Of a DNA stretch of 64,000 bases, positions 33,052 to 45,085 are shown in pieces. The stretch is from Trematomus loennbergii (taxonomy: Eukaryota > Chordata > Actinopteri > Perciformes > Nototheniidae): the NCBI GenBank assembly GCA_012861695.1, contig JAAOOA010000094.1, forward strand, positions 186,001 to 250,000, in the 5' to 3' direction. How positions within the stretch are numbered: the stretch's first letter is position 1; every line of letters begins with the position of its first letter. The notes beneath the pieces are model-generated. The model was not told the origin of the DNA. It worked only from the letters and a program-made list of their open reading frames with translations, and made no database searches. The position numbers and the translations under genes were made by a program.

Positions 33052-33930
33052 CTATTTACATTTACAGGTATCCAATAACATTTCATCCAGCCGTGCTTTA
33101 AAACGATGCAAGGGAATCAAAATGCTCAGTTTCAATGTTTTTTGCATGGTGTTCCAAGCCAGAGGAGCAGCGCACATAAAAGCTTTAGTACCTAAAACAG
33201 TCCTAGCACTTGGCACATGTAATAAAAACACATCCTGGGATCTCAGGCAATAGCTACTTGCCACTCTCCGTGAGATCAAAGAGCATATATAAGTCGGTAG
33301 TTTACCCAGCATGGCTTTATATATGAATATGTACCAATGACTGAGCCTCCGACCAGTAAGTGAAGGCAGACCTGCCTTGGCATACAGGGTACAGTGATGA
33401 GTAAGTACTTTACAGTTAGTAACAAATCTCAGAGCACTGTGATAGGCGGCATCTAACCTTTCCAGGCAATGGGCAGGTGCATTCATATAGATCAAATCAC
33501 CATAGTCTAGCACAGGTAAAAAGGTCACAGTGACTAGCCTTTTCCTGGCTTCAAAAGAGAAACAGGACTTGTTTCTGAAAAAGAAACCTAGTCTAACCCT
33601 CAGCTTTTTAAGCAGATTAGTGACCTGAAGTTTAAAAGTAAGACAATCATCAAGCCAGATACCAAGGTATTTATAACAGCTAACCACTTGGAGTACTTGT
33701 CCTTGCATAGTCACAATATCCAAAGCAGTCTCTGGAGTCTTTTTAGCTTTAGAAAAGAGCATTACCTTGGTTTTCTCAACATTTAAAAGAAGCTTTAGTT
33801 CAGAGAGCTGAGTCTGAATAATGTTAAAAACAGCCTGTAATTTAACAACCGCCTCCTTAATGGAGGGACCTGCACAGTACATCACGGTCATCCGCATAAA
33901 AATGCAAAGTAGCTTCATCCACATTTTCAC
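33052..33930 (-). pseudogene. LINE ORF2 C-terminal part
   Basis: Begins in the reverse-transcriptase palm and continues through IIQTQLSELKLLLNVEKTKV, CYKYLGIWLDD and a C-terminal domain with HCTLYAKAGLPSLTGRR and APLAWNTMQ. These are typical of L2/CR1-clade ORF2. One frame break (around 33,870-33,925) separates it from the FYADD-containing piece. Confidence 0.85.
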
Positions 33931-34776
33931 CTAAACTATTGATGTAGATGGAGAATAAAAGTGGACCTAAAACAGAACCTTGAGGAACACCATTAGCAAT
34001 GTTCAACCACTCAGAAGACAGCCCATCAAAGTGAACACATTGGGACCTTTCAGAGAGGTAGTTCACAAACCACCCCACTGCATGGCTGGATAAGCCAATA
34101 CTGAGTAGCCTCTGCTTTAAGATGCGATGATCGACGGTATCAAACGCTTTGGAAAGGTCAATAAATAGAGCTGCACAACTCTGCTTTTTATCTAAAATAC
34201 TTGTAATGTCATTCACCACTTTCATTGTGGCAGTGATGGTGCTATGTTGCTTTCTGAAGCCTGACTGATGTTTAGACAGGATGTCATTGTACATAAAAAC
34301 TCCTTTACCTGTTCACTCACTAGGCGTTCAAGAACCTTAGCCAGAACTGACAATTTAGAGATTGGCCTATAGTTATTTAAAACAGTTGCCTCCCCTCCTT
34401 TCAGTAAAGGCAGGACATACGCTGACTTCCATACTTTTGGAATTGTGTTTGTGCTGAGGGAGAGGTTAAAAAGAGTAGTGAGAGGTGGAGCAATAAAATC
34501 TGCAGCTATCTTTAAAAAGAAAGGTTCTACGTTGTCCGGGCCGGCCGGTTTCTTAGGATCTAACTTAGATAATGCTTCATGAACAACATTTACAGTAAAA
34601 GGAGTAAAACTGAAAGGGTTTTCCAGACCACATTGTTCAGAGTCACAGACTGTGGTGTTCACAGAAGCAGAGTTAGTCACAGAATCAAACATAGAACCGC
34701 AGGACACAAAATGCTCATTAAAACAATTTAACATAGTAGCCCTGTCCGATATAGAGCCAGATGTGTGGTAATGCAC
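33857..34776 (-). pseudogene. LINE ORF2 reverse-transcriptase core, frameshifted
   Basis: Two overlapping frames (34,222-34,776 and 33,857-34,294) hold the ordered RT motifs: DPKKPAGPDNVEPFFLK, LNNYRPISKLSVLAKVLERL, then HQSGFRKQHSTITA, ALFIDLSKAFDTVDH, GVPQGSVLGPLLFSIYIN and the catalytic FYADD. The enzyme copies element RNA at a nicked chromosomal target. The frame changes near 34,270 and another gap lies between 34,776 and the endonuclease frame. Confidence 0.9.
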
Positions 34777-34918
34777 GGAGGTAGCTCATTTCGGATCTCA
34801 CCGGTGGATAGCGATTTTATGGCTTTCCAAAATTTCCTAGGATTATTTAGGTTTTCTGTAGTAACTGACAAATAGTACTTCGACTTAGCACTTTTGACCT
34901 GTGAAGTGAAGCTATTTC

Positions 34919-35995
34919 TTAGCTGCCTAAAACGCAGCCATTCACCTCTGAGCCTGATTTCCTAGCCTTTGCCCAGGCCTTGTTTCTCTCATGTAGGAGA
35001 CTGGACAGTTCAGCAGAAAACCAAGGATTGTCTCGTCCCTTTACTCTAAAAGTACGTAGGGGTGCATGTCTATCTATAATTTCCATAAAACCAAGATAAA
35101 AATAAGACCATGCAGTTTCAACATCAGCACACAGATCGATTTTTCCCCAATCAAACCCAAACAGATCATGAACAAAACCCTGCTCCACAAAATGTTTTAT
35201 GTGTCTCTTAATAATAATACGGGGTTTAACCTTTTGGACCTTAGTGTCCCTAATTGTGGCTACAACACAGTGGTCACTCACATCATTTGCAAATACTCCC
35301 ACAGATGGGTATTTATAGGGAACATTAGTTAGAATGAGATCAATTAGGGAGGATTTATTAGGGGACTTAACGTTAGGGCGAGTAGGACTGTCAACAATCT
35401 GAGTAACATTCAGAGAGATACAAAGGTTTTTAAAATCCTCTGATACTGCAGTTAACCAGTCCCAGTTAAAATCTCCAAGTAGCACTATTTCCTTGTAGTC
35501 TAGTTGCGATAAAAGTTTTGCTAGTGAAGACAAGGAGTCCTTGACAGCTGAGGGGGGTCTGTAACACCCCACCACCATGACTTGTTGCCCCTTTGCCACT
35601 TCTATATTTAAGGCTAAAAATTCGAATTGCTTACTGACAGATTTGGAAATCAATGTGGTTACACTGAACTTATTCTTAACATAAATGGCAACTCCACCAC
35701 CTTTATTAGGCCGGTCGGTACGATACACATTATAACCATTTAAGGATATGTCAGAGGCCAAAATAGTTTTATTTAGCCATGTTTCTGATAACACAATGAC
35801 GTCAGCGTCAGTCGAGCTTGCCCAAATGCGGACAAAATCTAGTTTACCTAACAGACTGCGCACATTCAAGTGGATGAAACCCAACCCAGACCTAGCTTTA
35901 AAATCAGCAGGAGTAGCGATCTGACTACTACTACTGGGCGGACCAGGGTTAGGTTGAACATTTCCTGACAGTAATAACAACAAAAAAACAGGCAT
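34919..35995 (-). CDS. LINE ORF2 endonuclease domain (APE-type)
   Basis: After a short hydrophobic start and the NVQPNPGPPSSSSQ linker, apurinic-endonuclease motifs appear in order: FIHLNVRSLLGKLD, DVIVLSETWLN, NKGGGVAIYVKN, VVGCYRPPS, VLLGDFNWDW, SSLIDLILTN and VSDHCVVATI. The final Asp-His pair, the GDFN and the SETW motifs are the active-site signature of LINE endonucleases. 358 codons open before the frame breaks ahead of the RT. Confidence 0.92.
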   Translation of the reverse strand: MPVFLLLLLSGNVQPNPGPPSSSSQIATPADFKARSGLGFIHLNVRSLLGKLDFVRIWASSTDADVIVLSETWLNKTILASDISLNGYNVYRTDRPNKGGGVAIYVKNKFSVTTLISKSVSKQFEFLALNIEVAKGQQVMVVGCYRPPSAVKDSLSSLAKLLSQLDYKEIVLLGDFNWDWLTAVSEDFKNLCISLNVTQIVDSPTRPNVKSPNKSSLIDLILTNVPYKYPSVGVFANDVSDHCVVATIRDTKVQKVKPRIIIKRHIKHFVEQGFVHDLFGFDWGKIDLCADVETAWSYFYLGFMEIIDRHAPLRTFRVKGRDNPWFSAELSSLLHERNKAWAKARKSGSEVNGCVLGS

Positions 35996-35999
35996 CTTT

Positions 36000-36837
36000 T
36001 CCTCTTAATCGACACACACACATTGTCATCTACTTTAGAATCACCGGAAAAGTCTGCGAGAGTTGATTAGAGTTAAGAAGCAGTCCTGAAGTACCATCAT
36101 CGCAGGCAAACAAAAAAGACAAACATATTTTGTCGAGCAGATTGTCTGCGACAAGGTACCGGTAACTGTTTGTGTAACACATCCGACCCTTTGCAGGGGA
36201 TGCCTACTGCGGGTGGCAGAACAGACCTGAATCCAGTAGGCTTCTCAGGATGACTAGAGATCTTCTCATAGTCCAGAACAGTTAACAGGCACAGCAGAAT
36301 CACGATATGGGCCATTCCCAGACCAGCACACAGTATCCGCGATGTTCCTGGGGCAAAAATCCTCCTCCTCACAGCAGCAAAGGACAGGCGAAAGCAGCAG
36401 CGAGGAAGCGCTCCGGTCTCTCCGTGGTATCCCCGGGGTAAAGGTCTCCTCAGCAAGCAGCACACGACACTGGAGCACACGACAGGTGGGAGCAGGCCTC
36501 CGCAACAGCAGAACCAGGACAGGTGGAGAGCAGGCCCCAGCCGCGGCAAATCCTCCTCCGCACAGCAGCACACGCCCGGTGAAGCAGGCCCCAGCCCGAA
36601 GCGTGGAGCCACTCTACAGGTGGGAGCAGGCCTCCGTAGATCGTAGATGACCTGATTGTGGTTTCAGTAGTGTGTAGGGTGTGAGAGTAATTCACAGATA
36701 TTGCCCTAATGCTGCCGCTTATTCATGCGACGAACATCGTCGAGAAAGTCTAAAGACAACGTCGTGGTATCTTAATAATAGACTTGGTTAAATTACATGA
36801 CATCAGTCAGACTTCAGGCCGTTCTCCACTCCACAGA
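36000..36837 (-). other. 5' region of the L2-like LINE
   Basis: GC-rich with internal near-repeats (GGTGGGAGCAGGCC at 36,486 and 36,617). The 171-codon minus frame (36,097-36,612) has Cys/Leu-rich unusual composition and no ORF1-type motif, so I treat this as 5' UTR or a decayed ORF1. Confidence 0.5.
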
Positions 36838-37954
36838 GTGGAGTTATCTTTGTATTTAGGCTGCAAGTCGACAAAGGTGATCAAGTGCTGATGCTAATAA
36901 TGATCCGATTCATTTGATATTGATTGTCTGCCAATACCGAATCCTGATCCGATTCTTCTATTTCCCAGATAATACAGCTGCACCGTGTACACTAGCTCTA
37001 TTTGTTTTTGCCATTGTAATTCACCATAAGCAATTGTTGACTGTAACGTCTATGGCAACCAACTGTAATTTGTACTGTATTTTACCATACTTTAACGGTT
37101 CTGGCAACCAAAGCAACCCAAATGTTAATGTAAATGTCAAGTTTTCTTTGTAAAGTGTACTTATATCTGTACATTTCTTTTCAGTTTGCTTCAAGGAGTG
37201 GCTTCAACAGACAGAAATGCAGGCCAGATTGGGAAAGGCTGGAAGCTACACAACGGGAAACATTATAAACAAGGAAAAACCCAAAATACTTTCTTTGTTG
37301 CATTTTTCTTATCATACATAGTGTTACTGTTTTTGTTACCATTTAAATATTGAATTGTATTTATTACTTTTATTTTAAATCAAATGCACCGGTTTTAGAT
37401 AATATATTTATTTTGATGTGTAGGTTGATTTGCAGGTTGGTTGTTATTTGTATTGTTACTGTGTATTTTATTATATTAACTAGCTATTTATTGCTATTTA
37501 TTAAATTAAAATACTGTTATGAACACTATACAATGTCTTTATTTTGGTAGATACCAGAATACATGACAAAATGAATCTTTGTAATATATTTATATTCTCT
37601 AGTTTAAATAATCATACCAGTATTTAAACAATGTATGCTGGTCACCTGGAATCCTGGTAAGCTTCCAGCATGGTATATTTAATACTATTAATAAACATAA
37701 ACTGGTGATAGATGGATGCTGGTGACCAGCCCAGCATACCAGCATACTATGCTGGTCTATGCTGTTTTTTTTAGCTGGCCAGGATGGCTGGTTTAGCTGG
37801 TTTAGCTACCAGCTAAACCAGCTAAACCAGCCATCCTGGCCAGCTAAAGTGTCCAAAACCCCTCTAAACCAGCCAGGCTGGTCAACTTAGCTGGTCGGGC
37901 TGGTTGACCTGCCTGACCAGCTAAGTTGGTCTAAACTGTTTTTTTCAGCAGGGT
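36838..37954 (+). repeat. 1.86-kb unit, partial (before gene copy B)
   Basis: From GGAGTTATCTTTGTATTTAG it matches 51,838-52,956 and 53,703-54,810. It includes the CFKEWLQQTEM exon-like ORF (37,185 onward) and the palindrome at 37,770-37,848, and ends at CAGCAGGGTA where gene copy B sequence begins. Confidence 0.9.
37770..37848. repeat. perfect palindrome, 38-bp arms, 3-base loop
   Basis: The arm starts TTTAGCTGGCCAGGATGGCT; the second arm (37,811-37,848) is its exact complement around ACC. It would form a very stable hairpin or cruciform. Copies at 50,921-50,999 and 52,772-52,850 have one arm mismatch (GGGTGG against CATCC); 54,634-54,712 is perfect. Confidence 0.97.
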
Positions 37955-38139
37955 ACTCTCTCGGAACTAGTTAAAAGGTCTATCGAGAGAGAGGCTCTTC
38001 AGAATTGACTTGGCAACTCTACCGTGCAGTCAGACCTCTGACTCTTGACTTGTTTTGACATCAAGCTCCAGCTCTCCCCGTGTCTCCTTCCTGAGTCGGT
38101 GACTCCTCCTGCATTGCTACACAGAAGTTTCCCCCACAG
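37955..38139 (+). promoter_or_regulatory. putative noncoding first exon of gene copy B
   Basis: ACTCTCTCGGAACTAG ... CCCCCACAG|GTATGT ends in a consensus donor (GT at 38,140). It is almost identical to 54,811-55,002 before copy C but absent from copy A. It contains an inverted CTCTCTCGG...CGAGAGAGAG pair. Transcription is inferred. Confidence 0.35.
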
Positions 38140-39248
<1,109 letters not shown>

Positions 39249-39344
39249 TACATTTTGTTGACATTTCAATCGTAAAAGTGTAACTGAGGGCGTATTTGTC
39301 AAAAACAGGAGTCTGTGAGTGGAGATCCCTCTCTCCTGAGTTTA

Positions 39345-39885
39345 CATAGGATAAAATCAAGGATAAAAATAAAATAGATAAAATAAAATAACTACAACAT
39401 AACAAATTAATTAAAATGAACATATATACATATTTGGTCATGTGTATATATTATGTACATGTGTGTGTGAAAACAGTGTGTATTTTATGTCAGGTCACAT
39501 TGTTGACCCCCTGTTGTGCAGCCTGATGGCTACAGGCACAAAGGATTGTCCGAGGCGCTTGGTGCTGTGTCGAGGAGGGATGAGTCTGTGGCTGAACGTG
39601 CTCCTCACTAGTTCTGCATGGAGGGGGTGGGAGGGGTTCTCTAGGATACAGTCCAGCTTCCTCCTCGTCCTCCCCTCTGCCACCTCATCCAGATTGTCCA
39701 GTTGTACTCCAACTACAGAGCTAGCCTTCCTCACCAGCTTGTTCACCCTGTCAGTGTCCCTTGTGTTTGTGCACTCCCAGGAACTTGTAGCTGTTCACCA
39801 CCTCCACATCCTCCCCACTGATGATGATGATGATGGGGGTTAGAGGCCTCTTCCTACTCCTCCCAGTCTTCCTGCTTGGACTTAC
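39345..39885 (-). mobile_element. antisense LINE fragment, copy B
   Basis: Equivalent of 11,930-12,560, with GEDVEVVNSYKFLGVH on the minus strand; the 3' UTR end is shorter than in copy A. Confidence 0.75.
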
Positions 39886-39886
39886 G
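39821..39886 (+). CDS. putative signal-peptide exon, gene copy B
   Basis: Five tandem ATGs then GVRGLFLLLPVFLLGLT and donor GTGAGC at 39,887. Because the internal ATG of the main exon is ACG in this copy, this exon would be the only obvious in-frame start. Confidence 0.42.
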
Positions 39887-40185
39887 GTGAGCTTCATGTG
39901 TGATATGATGATATAGTGTGAAGGCTCTTGGTATTGTTGTTGTGTTAGCAATAAAACTTAGACCCGTCAGGCGACACTCTTCAGGTCTGCCTCTCGTCTC
40001 ATCATTTCTGCCACAACATATGCATTCATGTTCAAATCTTAATTCATTTAGATGTCATTACGTGGATCTATATCTGAGAACTGATGTTTGAATGTTTAAG
40101 CATCATATTGGAAATCACCTGAAAAGGCAGTTATCCACAACTTGTCATATTTTGTTTACTATTGATTTCTCTTTCTTTAATGCAG

Positions 40186-41071
40186 ATTCCATCAACGGCC
40201 ACATACATCACAGAACTTCAAGTGTCCTTTAATAATGCTGAAGAGCGACACCTTCAATCAGAAGGCTTCAACAAAATCAATGTTGATCTGAACAAAGGAG
40301 CAGGAGGAAAGTACATCTATCTTTGGTACAAACGTGGATCAGTGCCCATCACCAAGGTTCAAGTTTCCTTCAACGGTGAGCAGAATGCTGGTTTGTCAAA
40401 TGCAGGGTACACAAAGATCAACAAAGATCTCAATGCTGGAGCAGGAGGTAGTTACCTCTACCTTTGGTTCTTCAAAGGGTCCGGAGAGTTTGATACTCCC
40501 ATAGTGGACATCACTGTCATTGAAGACAATGACGCTCTAATGTTTGGTTTTGGTTGGGAGAGAGTGGCCTGTGATCTGAACCGCGATGCTGATGGGGACT
40601 GGATCCACATCTGGCTGAAGAGAGAGGCACAAACCTACATCTGTGATGTCACTGCCACTGATTCCTTTAGGTTAGACCACGACCTCTTTAGGTCAGGTTA
40701 CATCCGTGTGGATGAAGATACCAACAGAGATGGAAGAGGAAATTATGTATTCATCTGGTACCGTCAGACCACCGACCCCAGTAAGGCACTCAAAGATCTG
40801 CAAGTCTCCATCACTGAATAGTCAGTATCAAGAATATCGTCAGCAAAATTACCAGCTAGTGAGTGTTGACCTGAACAAAGGGACTGTAGGTCAACGAGTG
40901 TACCTGTGGTACAAGAAAGAAGGAACCAACAATCCAATAAAGGCCATCACCCTGCTTCTCAACGGAAATGGGGTTGAAGATTATGATGGGTGGGCTGATA
41001 TCACCGTTATCAGGAAAGTTCTCAACACGGGCAACAAAGGCATGTTTGAGTACCTGTGTTTCTATCAGTGA
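40186..41071 (+). CDS. MABP-like six-repeat protein, main exon, copy B (one-base insertion)
   Basis: The exon opens after acceptor AATGCAG (ending 40,185) and runs about 295 codons to TGA at 41,069-41,071. One extra A in the GAATAG stretch (40,816-40,820) creates a stop at 40,819-40,821. Six repeats of about 47 residues are visible. The first two carry VDLNKGAGGKYIYLWYKRG and KDLNAGAGGSYLYLWFFKG. Repeats 3-6 are more diverged (CDLNRDADGDWIHIWLKR; RDGRGNYVFIWYR; VDLNKGTVGQRVYLWYKKE; last ending YLCFYQ). The threefold-type repeat suggests two beta-prism domains, as in MABP-like proteins; MABP domains bind membranes in ESCRT-I MVB12 (family knowledge), but the role here is unknown. The family internal start ATG is ACG here (40,195). 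Copies A and C lack the extra A, so B may be intact apart from this base. Confidence 0.6.
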
Positions 41072-41324
41072 AGGCAGAGCTGAGAGTTCTCAACACTCAC
41101 TGAAGTGGAACGCATAGTCTAACAATTTTGTTAAATCATTCGGTGATGGCCACTTTTTTTTCCTTTTTAAATCAGTGCTACTATGCATTCATTTTATGCA
41201 TTTATATGTTAATCTCCCCGTCAATGAAATCAAACTATTCCAAATGTCTGTTTTTCAAATATAATCTGAACGAATGATTAAATCTTAAGGCACTGTTTCA
41301 CTTATTCTGCACATGTCTGCTCTC

Positions 41325-41330
41325 AATAAA
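41325..41330 (+). other. polyadenylation signal, gene copy B
   Basis: AATAAA conserved in all three gene copies, about 255 bp after the exon's terminal TGA. Confidence 0.65.
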
Positions 41331-42334
41331 GATACCTTTGCATATGAGTTTTCATAATCTTATTCCCATCAATGTTATCATTCCAACAAATCAGGGCTGA
41401 TGTTCAACAATTTGCCTAAAGTGTCATTTTTTGCTTTATAGAGACTAAGACCAACCGCAGGATTTATAAAGAGGATACGTACAAATCCAGAAGTAATCGT
41501 TAAAAAAGCAACAAATGACAACTTACGTCTGAAAGCACAGCATGCTAACCTTGGTTTGGAGATGTATGAGCCAACACTAAAATATGTATACCAACACAAC
41601 TCACAAAATAACTTGGTGTAGTTACATTATAATAATGAGTAGTTTCAAATTGAATTGAATAAAAGGCAACATTTGTTCAATAATTCACTCTTCAATTCCT
41701 GTATGGGATCATTGTCACCTTATTGTTACCTAAATCTCTGTCATCTGCAAAATAATTGTTACGTTTTTGTTGTGTTTTCCATAACCTTAGCTAGCATACG
41801 CATGTAGATGTAGAACAGATTAATGTAGCTCAAATAATTGCAGAATAATTCTTGTTCTGTGAACAGGATTCAAACCGGGACGGTTTAGAGCTGTTTCAGA
41901 AAGTCCTCCCAGTTTTTCTAGCACTGATATCTCATAAGATGAAGACTTGAAGCCGTCTCAGTGCTGTGGTTTGTTGAAACCTAAACTAGAAACACCCTTT
42001 CAATGGTAGATGCAGATATAACGTTTATAATGTCCATTTAGTTAAGCATGCTAACATTTACTAATAAGCAGTGGTGTAAGAAGTACTCAAGTAAAAGTAA
42101 AAATACAACAGTGTAAAAATACTCTGTTACAAGTAAAAGTCCTGCATTTAAAATCGTAGTCGTATAATAGTAAAAGTACAAAATTGTGTGTAATGGCACA
42201 TTTTTTTATCTTAGATATTTAATCACTGTATTATTTTATTTATTATTAATGTGTTCATCACAGCTGGTAAAGGTGGAGCTACTTTGAATTACTGTGTATA
42301 CTGTTGCTATCGTAACAAGATTCAAAATATTCAA
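41331..42334. other. 3' flank of gene copy B, no gene recognised
   Basis: Homologous to 13,963-14,992 with several small deletions. It lacks the L2-like LINE end that A and C carry at the position of 42,315-42,320. Confidence 0.55.
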
Positions 42335-42596
42335 GATTGAAAGGTTTTACTGTCATATGCACATAAGCTACAGTGTAGAAATGGCAATGAAAATCTTATG
42401 TCCCGAGCTCCCCCAACAATTCAACATAGTTATATAAGATATAAACAATCAAATAAATTCAAAAATAAAATACAAAAATAACAATAAAAAAATAGTGCAA
42501 GAAGTCTATATACACTTAAATAGAATATGATATATACAAGAACAGAATGCAACATTATATATTGTGCAGTAAGATTAAATGAAATACAGTTTATTA

Positions 42597-43010
42597 GTGA
42601 ATAAACGTCAAACGACGTCTCCTTCCTCAACGAGGAACCAGGCTGTTCCCGCTGCAGACCACCAGCCCCTCACACTCTCTGCTTCTGATGTCTTCACCAC
42701 ACTGAGCAGGATTAATGCACGCAAGGCTGCTGGACCCGATGGCATCCCAGGCCGCGTTCTCAGGGCCTGTGCTGGGCAACTGACTGAGGTCATGACGGAC
42801 ATTTTCAACCTGTCCCTGGCCCAAACTGTTGTCCCCACGTGCTTTAAAACCACCGCCATAGTGCCAGTGCCCAAACACTCTGCTGCAGCAGGCCTGAATG
42901 ACTTCCGTCCCGTTGCACTTACACCCATTCTCATGAAGTGCTTCGAGAAGTTGGTCCTAGCACAGCTTAAATTCCGCCTATCTGACACTGGACCCTTATC
43001 AATTTGCATA
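42597..43010 (+). mobile_element. Rex1/Babar-like LINE reverse-transcriptase fragment, copy B
   Basis: Same LINE fragment as at 15,541 and 60,036 but without the hAT insertion. [18 protein letters not shown] runs directly through [20 protein letters not shown] to [20 protein letters not shown]. It has a ~57-bp deletion near its start and diverges after TGACACTGG. Supplies the empty site for the hAT MITE. Confidence 0.85.
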
Positions 43011-43289
43011 CCGGCATTGCAGAGGCTGTCGAAAATAATTGTACGTCCTACGGCCACCATGGACTTTTTGCCCCTCACACTGTTCAAATCTCGAAGTTGC
43101 TTTAAAAGCGTCAGAGCAGCGGTCTGGTCTCTGAACTGCATTATGCTGCATTCACACGGACACGATGTGAATATTCTCATCGCTCTAATCGCTGGAGTTT
43201 CACTGCGGCTGTCAGCTGTGTTTACTCCTGTCATTCAAGCAAGAAGTGCTGGAGAGGGGGCGAGGCTTATATCCATGTTAATACTGTGG

Positions 43290-43455
43290 TAGAACTCAAC
43301 TACAACCACATTTTTATATATCTGTTGTAATTTATTGTCTTTATTGTGATTGTAGTAATGTGTTTTTATTACATGTACAGCACTTTGGCCGACAAAACTC
43401 GCTTTTAAATGTGCTTTATAAATAAAACTCGATTTGATTTGATTTGATTTGAAAT
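43290..43455 (+). repeat. LINE/SINE 3' tail with (GATTT)n
   Basis: GTACAGCACTTTGGCCGACA ... GCTTTATAAATAAAACTCG then repeats of GATTT. Complementary in type to the L2-like tail at 14,993-15,070. A dispersed retroposon 3' end. Confidence 0.65.
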
Positions 43456-43697
43456 TAATATATTTTACCGTGATTTAATTGTAATACACGTTTCAAAATG
43501 ATGCCGAAGTAACACAATACTGATAACGGTTAGTAAAAACCATGAATTAATGCTTTGACAAGTCTGCAGACAAGACGGCAGGCGAAAAACCTTTTAAAAT
43601 GCATGTTTTCTGAATGGAGATCGGATCGATCAGGATAAACTAACCTGTAGCTGCTCCGTCCACACTCACAACAACGTCCTAAAGACATAAATAAAGC

Positions 43698-44010
43698 GAT
43701 AGTTACGTATGTAACTACGGTTCTATGAATACTGGATGACCGCCAGAGGCGGTGCTTTAGCACTGGATATCTTCTGTCTCGCGCATGCGTAGGTCGAATA
43801 TTTATCAACAAAGTCACGTGTGACCCCGTATGACACCGGAAGTATAAGTTCCGGTGCTGTCAACGGGCTCAGTCCTATGGAATCTTCTCGCAGAAACACG
43901 AAATTCCGAGTGACCAAGAACTCTGGCGGTCATCCAGTATTCATAGAACCGTAGTTACATACGTAACTATCGTTCTATTTCATACTTACTGACCGCCAGA
44001 GGCGGTGCTT
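43698..44010. repeat. DIRS left terminus plus internal complementary region
   Basis: GTTCTATGAATACTGGATGA at 43,720 is inverted at about 43,925-43,950. The palindromic AGTTACGTATGTAACTACGG lies just outside and is repeated inverted near 43,952-43,972. GTTCTATTTCATACTTACTG from the right terminus is reproduced at 43,973. Confidence 0.85.
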
Positions 44011-44056
44011 TAGCACTGGTGACCTATATCAACAGAGTCACGAGAAGTCTGAATAC

Positions 44057-45085
44057 TCACCTATAAGGATGGCTAGACGGACTCTGCAGGAGGACCACAC
44101 CCAGCGGGTGAGGGGCGGCAACATTCACCCTGTAATATCTGGCGAATGTGCTCGGAGATGCCCATGTGGCCGCAGCACATATGTCCTCCAGGGGCACACC
44201 TCTCCAGGTCGCCCATGATGTGGAGACACTCCTGGTAGAGTGGCACTTTACTCTCGGTGGCAAGGGACGGTCATTCGCCTTATATGCCTGGCAATGACGT
44301 CCACGATCCAGTGGGACAAGCGCTGTTTGGAGAGCGCACAGCCCCTTCTAGGACCACCGTAACATAAAAGAGCTTCTCAGACTGACGCATGTCCAGCGGT
44401 AGTCTGGACATAAGCTCTAAGGGCCCGCACCGGGCATAGGAGTCTCGACCTCTCTTCCCCCTCTCCTGATGGGGGGTCAAACCGTGCCAGCTGGATAGGC
44501 CGATTAAAATGAGAGCGTGCCAGCACCTTAGGGAGGAACGCTGTGTTCGGCCATAAGGTGACACCTGAGCCATCTGAGTTCCACCTCAGACACGAGCTGT
44601 TCACAGACAAGGCCTGAAGCTCGCTTACACGTTTTGCTGAGGTGATGGCAAGAAGGAAAGCAGTCTTGACTGAGAGCCACCTCAGTTCTGCCTGTAACAA
44701 GGGTTCAAAGGGAGGCGAGCATAGGGCATCCAGCACCAAGGGCAGATCCCATGTAGGGGCCCTTGGGATGTTCGGGGGGCGGAGCCTCAGTGCTCCCCTT
44801 AAAAAGAGGGATACCAGCCTATGGCTCCCCACTGTGCTGTTGTCAACCCTTGAGTGTTGAGCTGATATAGCAGCCACATACACTCTGATGGTAGCGGGAC
44901 ACCGGCCGTCGTCCAGGAGGGACTGCAGGAACTCAAGGATAGTAGGCACCGAGCAATGTACTGGGTCCTCATTCCGCCCTGGCACCAGTTAGAGAACAGT
45001 TTCCACCTGTTCTCGTACTGCTTACGAGTAGATGGTGCCCTAGCATTGAGGATAGTCCTCCTGACAGGCTCTACGCAGTCGCTCA
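44057..45085 (-). pseudogene. DIRS tyrosine recombinase, frame-broken
   Basis: The N-terminal part reads NARAPSTRKQYENRWKLFSN (about 45,060-45,000). The core frame follows (44,985-44,377: GRCPATIRVYVAAISAQHS, TAFLLAITSAKRVSELQALS, the Arg of the SAKRVSEL box being catalytic). The C-terminal frame (44,263-44,057) has HSTRSVSTSWATWRGVPLE and FARYYRVNV, with the His-x2-Arg and nucleophilic Tyr of the family. At least two frame shifts (near 44,985 and between 44,500 and 44,263) join these. It would catalyse integration of the circular DNA copy. Confidence 0.88.

Larger units (their letters stand above)
32893..36837 (-). mobile_element. L2-like LINE, nearly full length, minus strand
   Basis: The 3' end (32,893-32,975) is the complement of a tail with TTTAACCTGGTTAAATAAAGG and simple GTTT repeats. 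ORF2 follows toward higher coordinates: endonuclease 34,919-35,995, reverse transcriptase 33,857-34,776, C-terminus 33,052-33,930. A 5' region reaches 36,837. The empty allele is seen in the units at 51,838 and 53,703 (GGAGAGGAGTGGAGTTATC). No clear target-site duplication. Frameshifts make this copy inactive as read. Confidence 0.88.
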
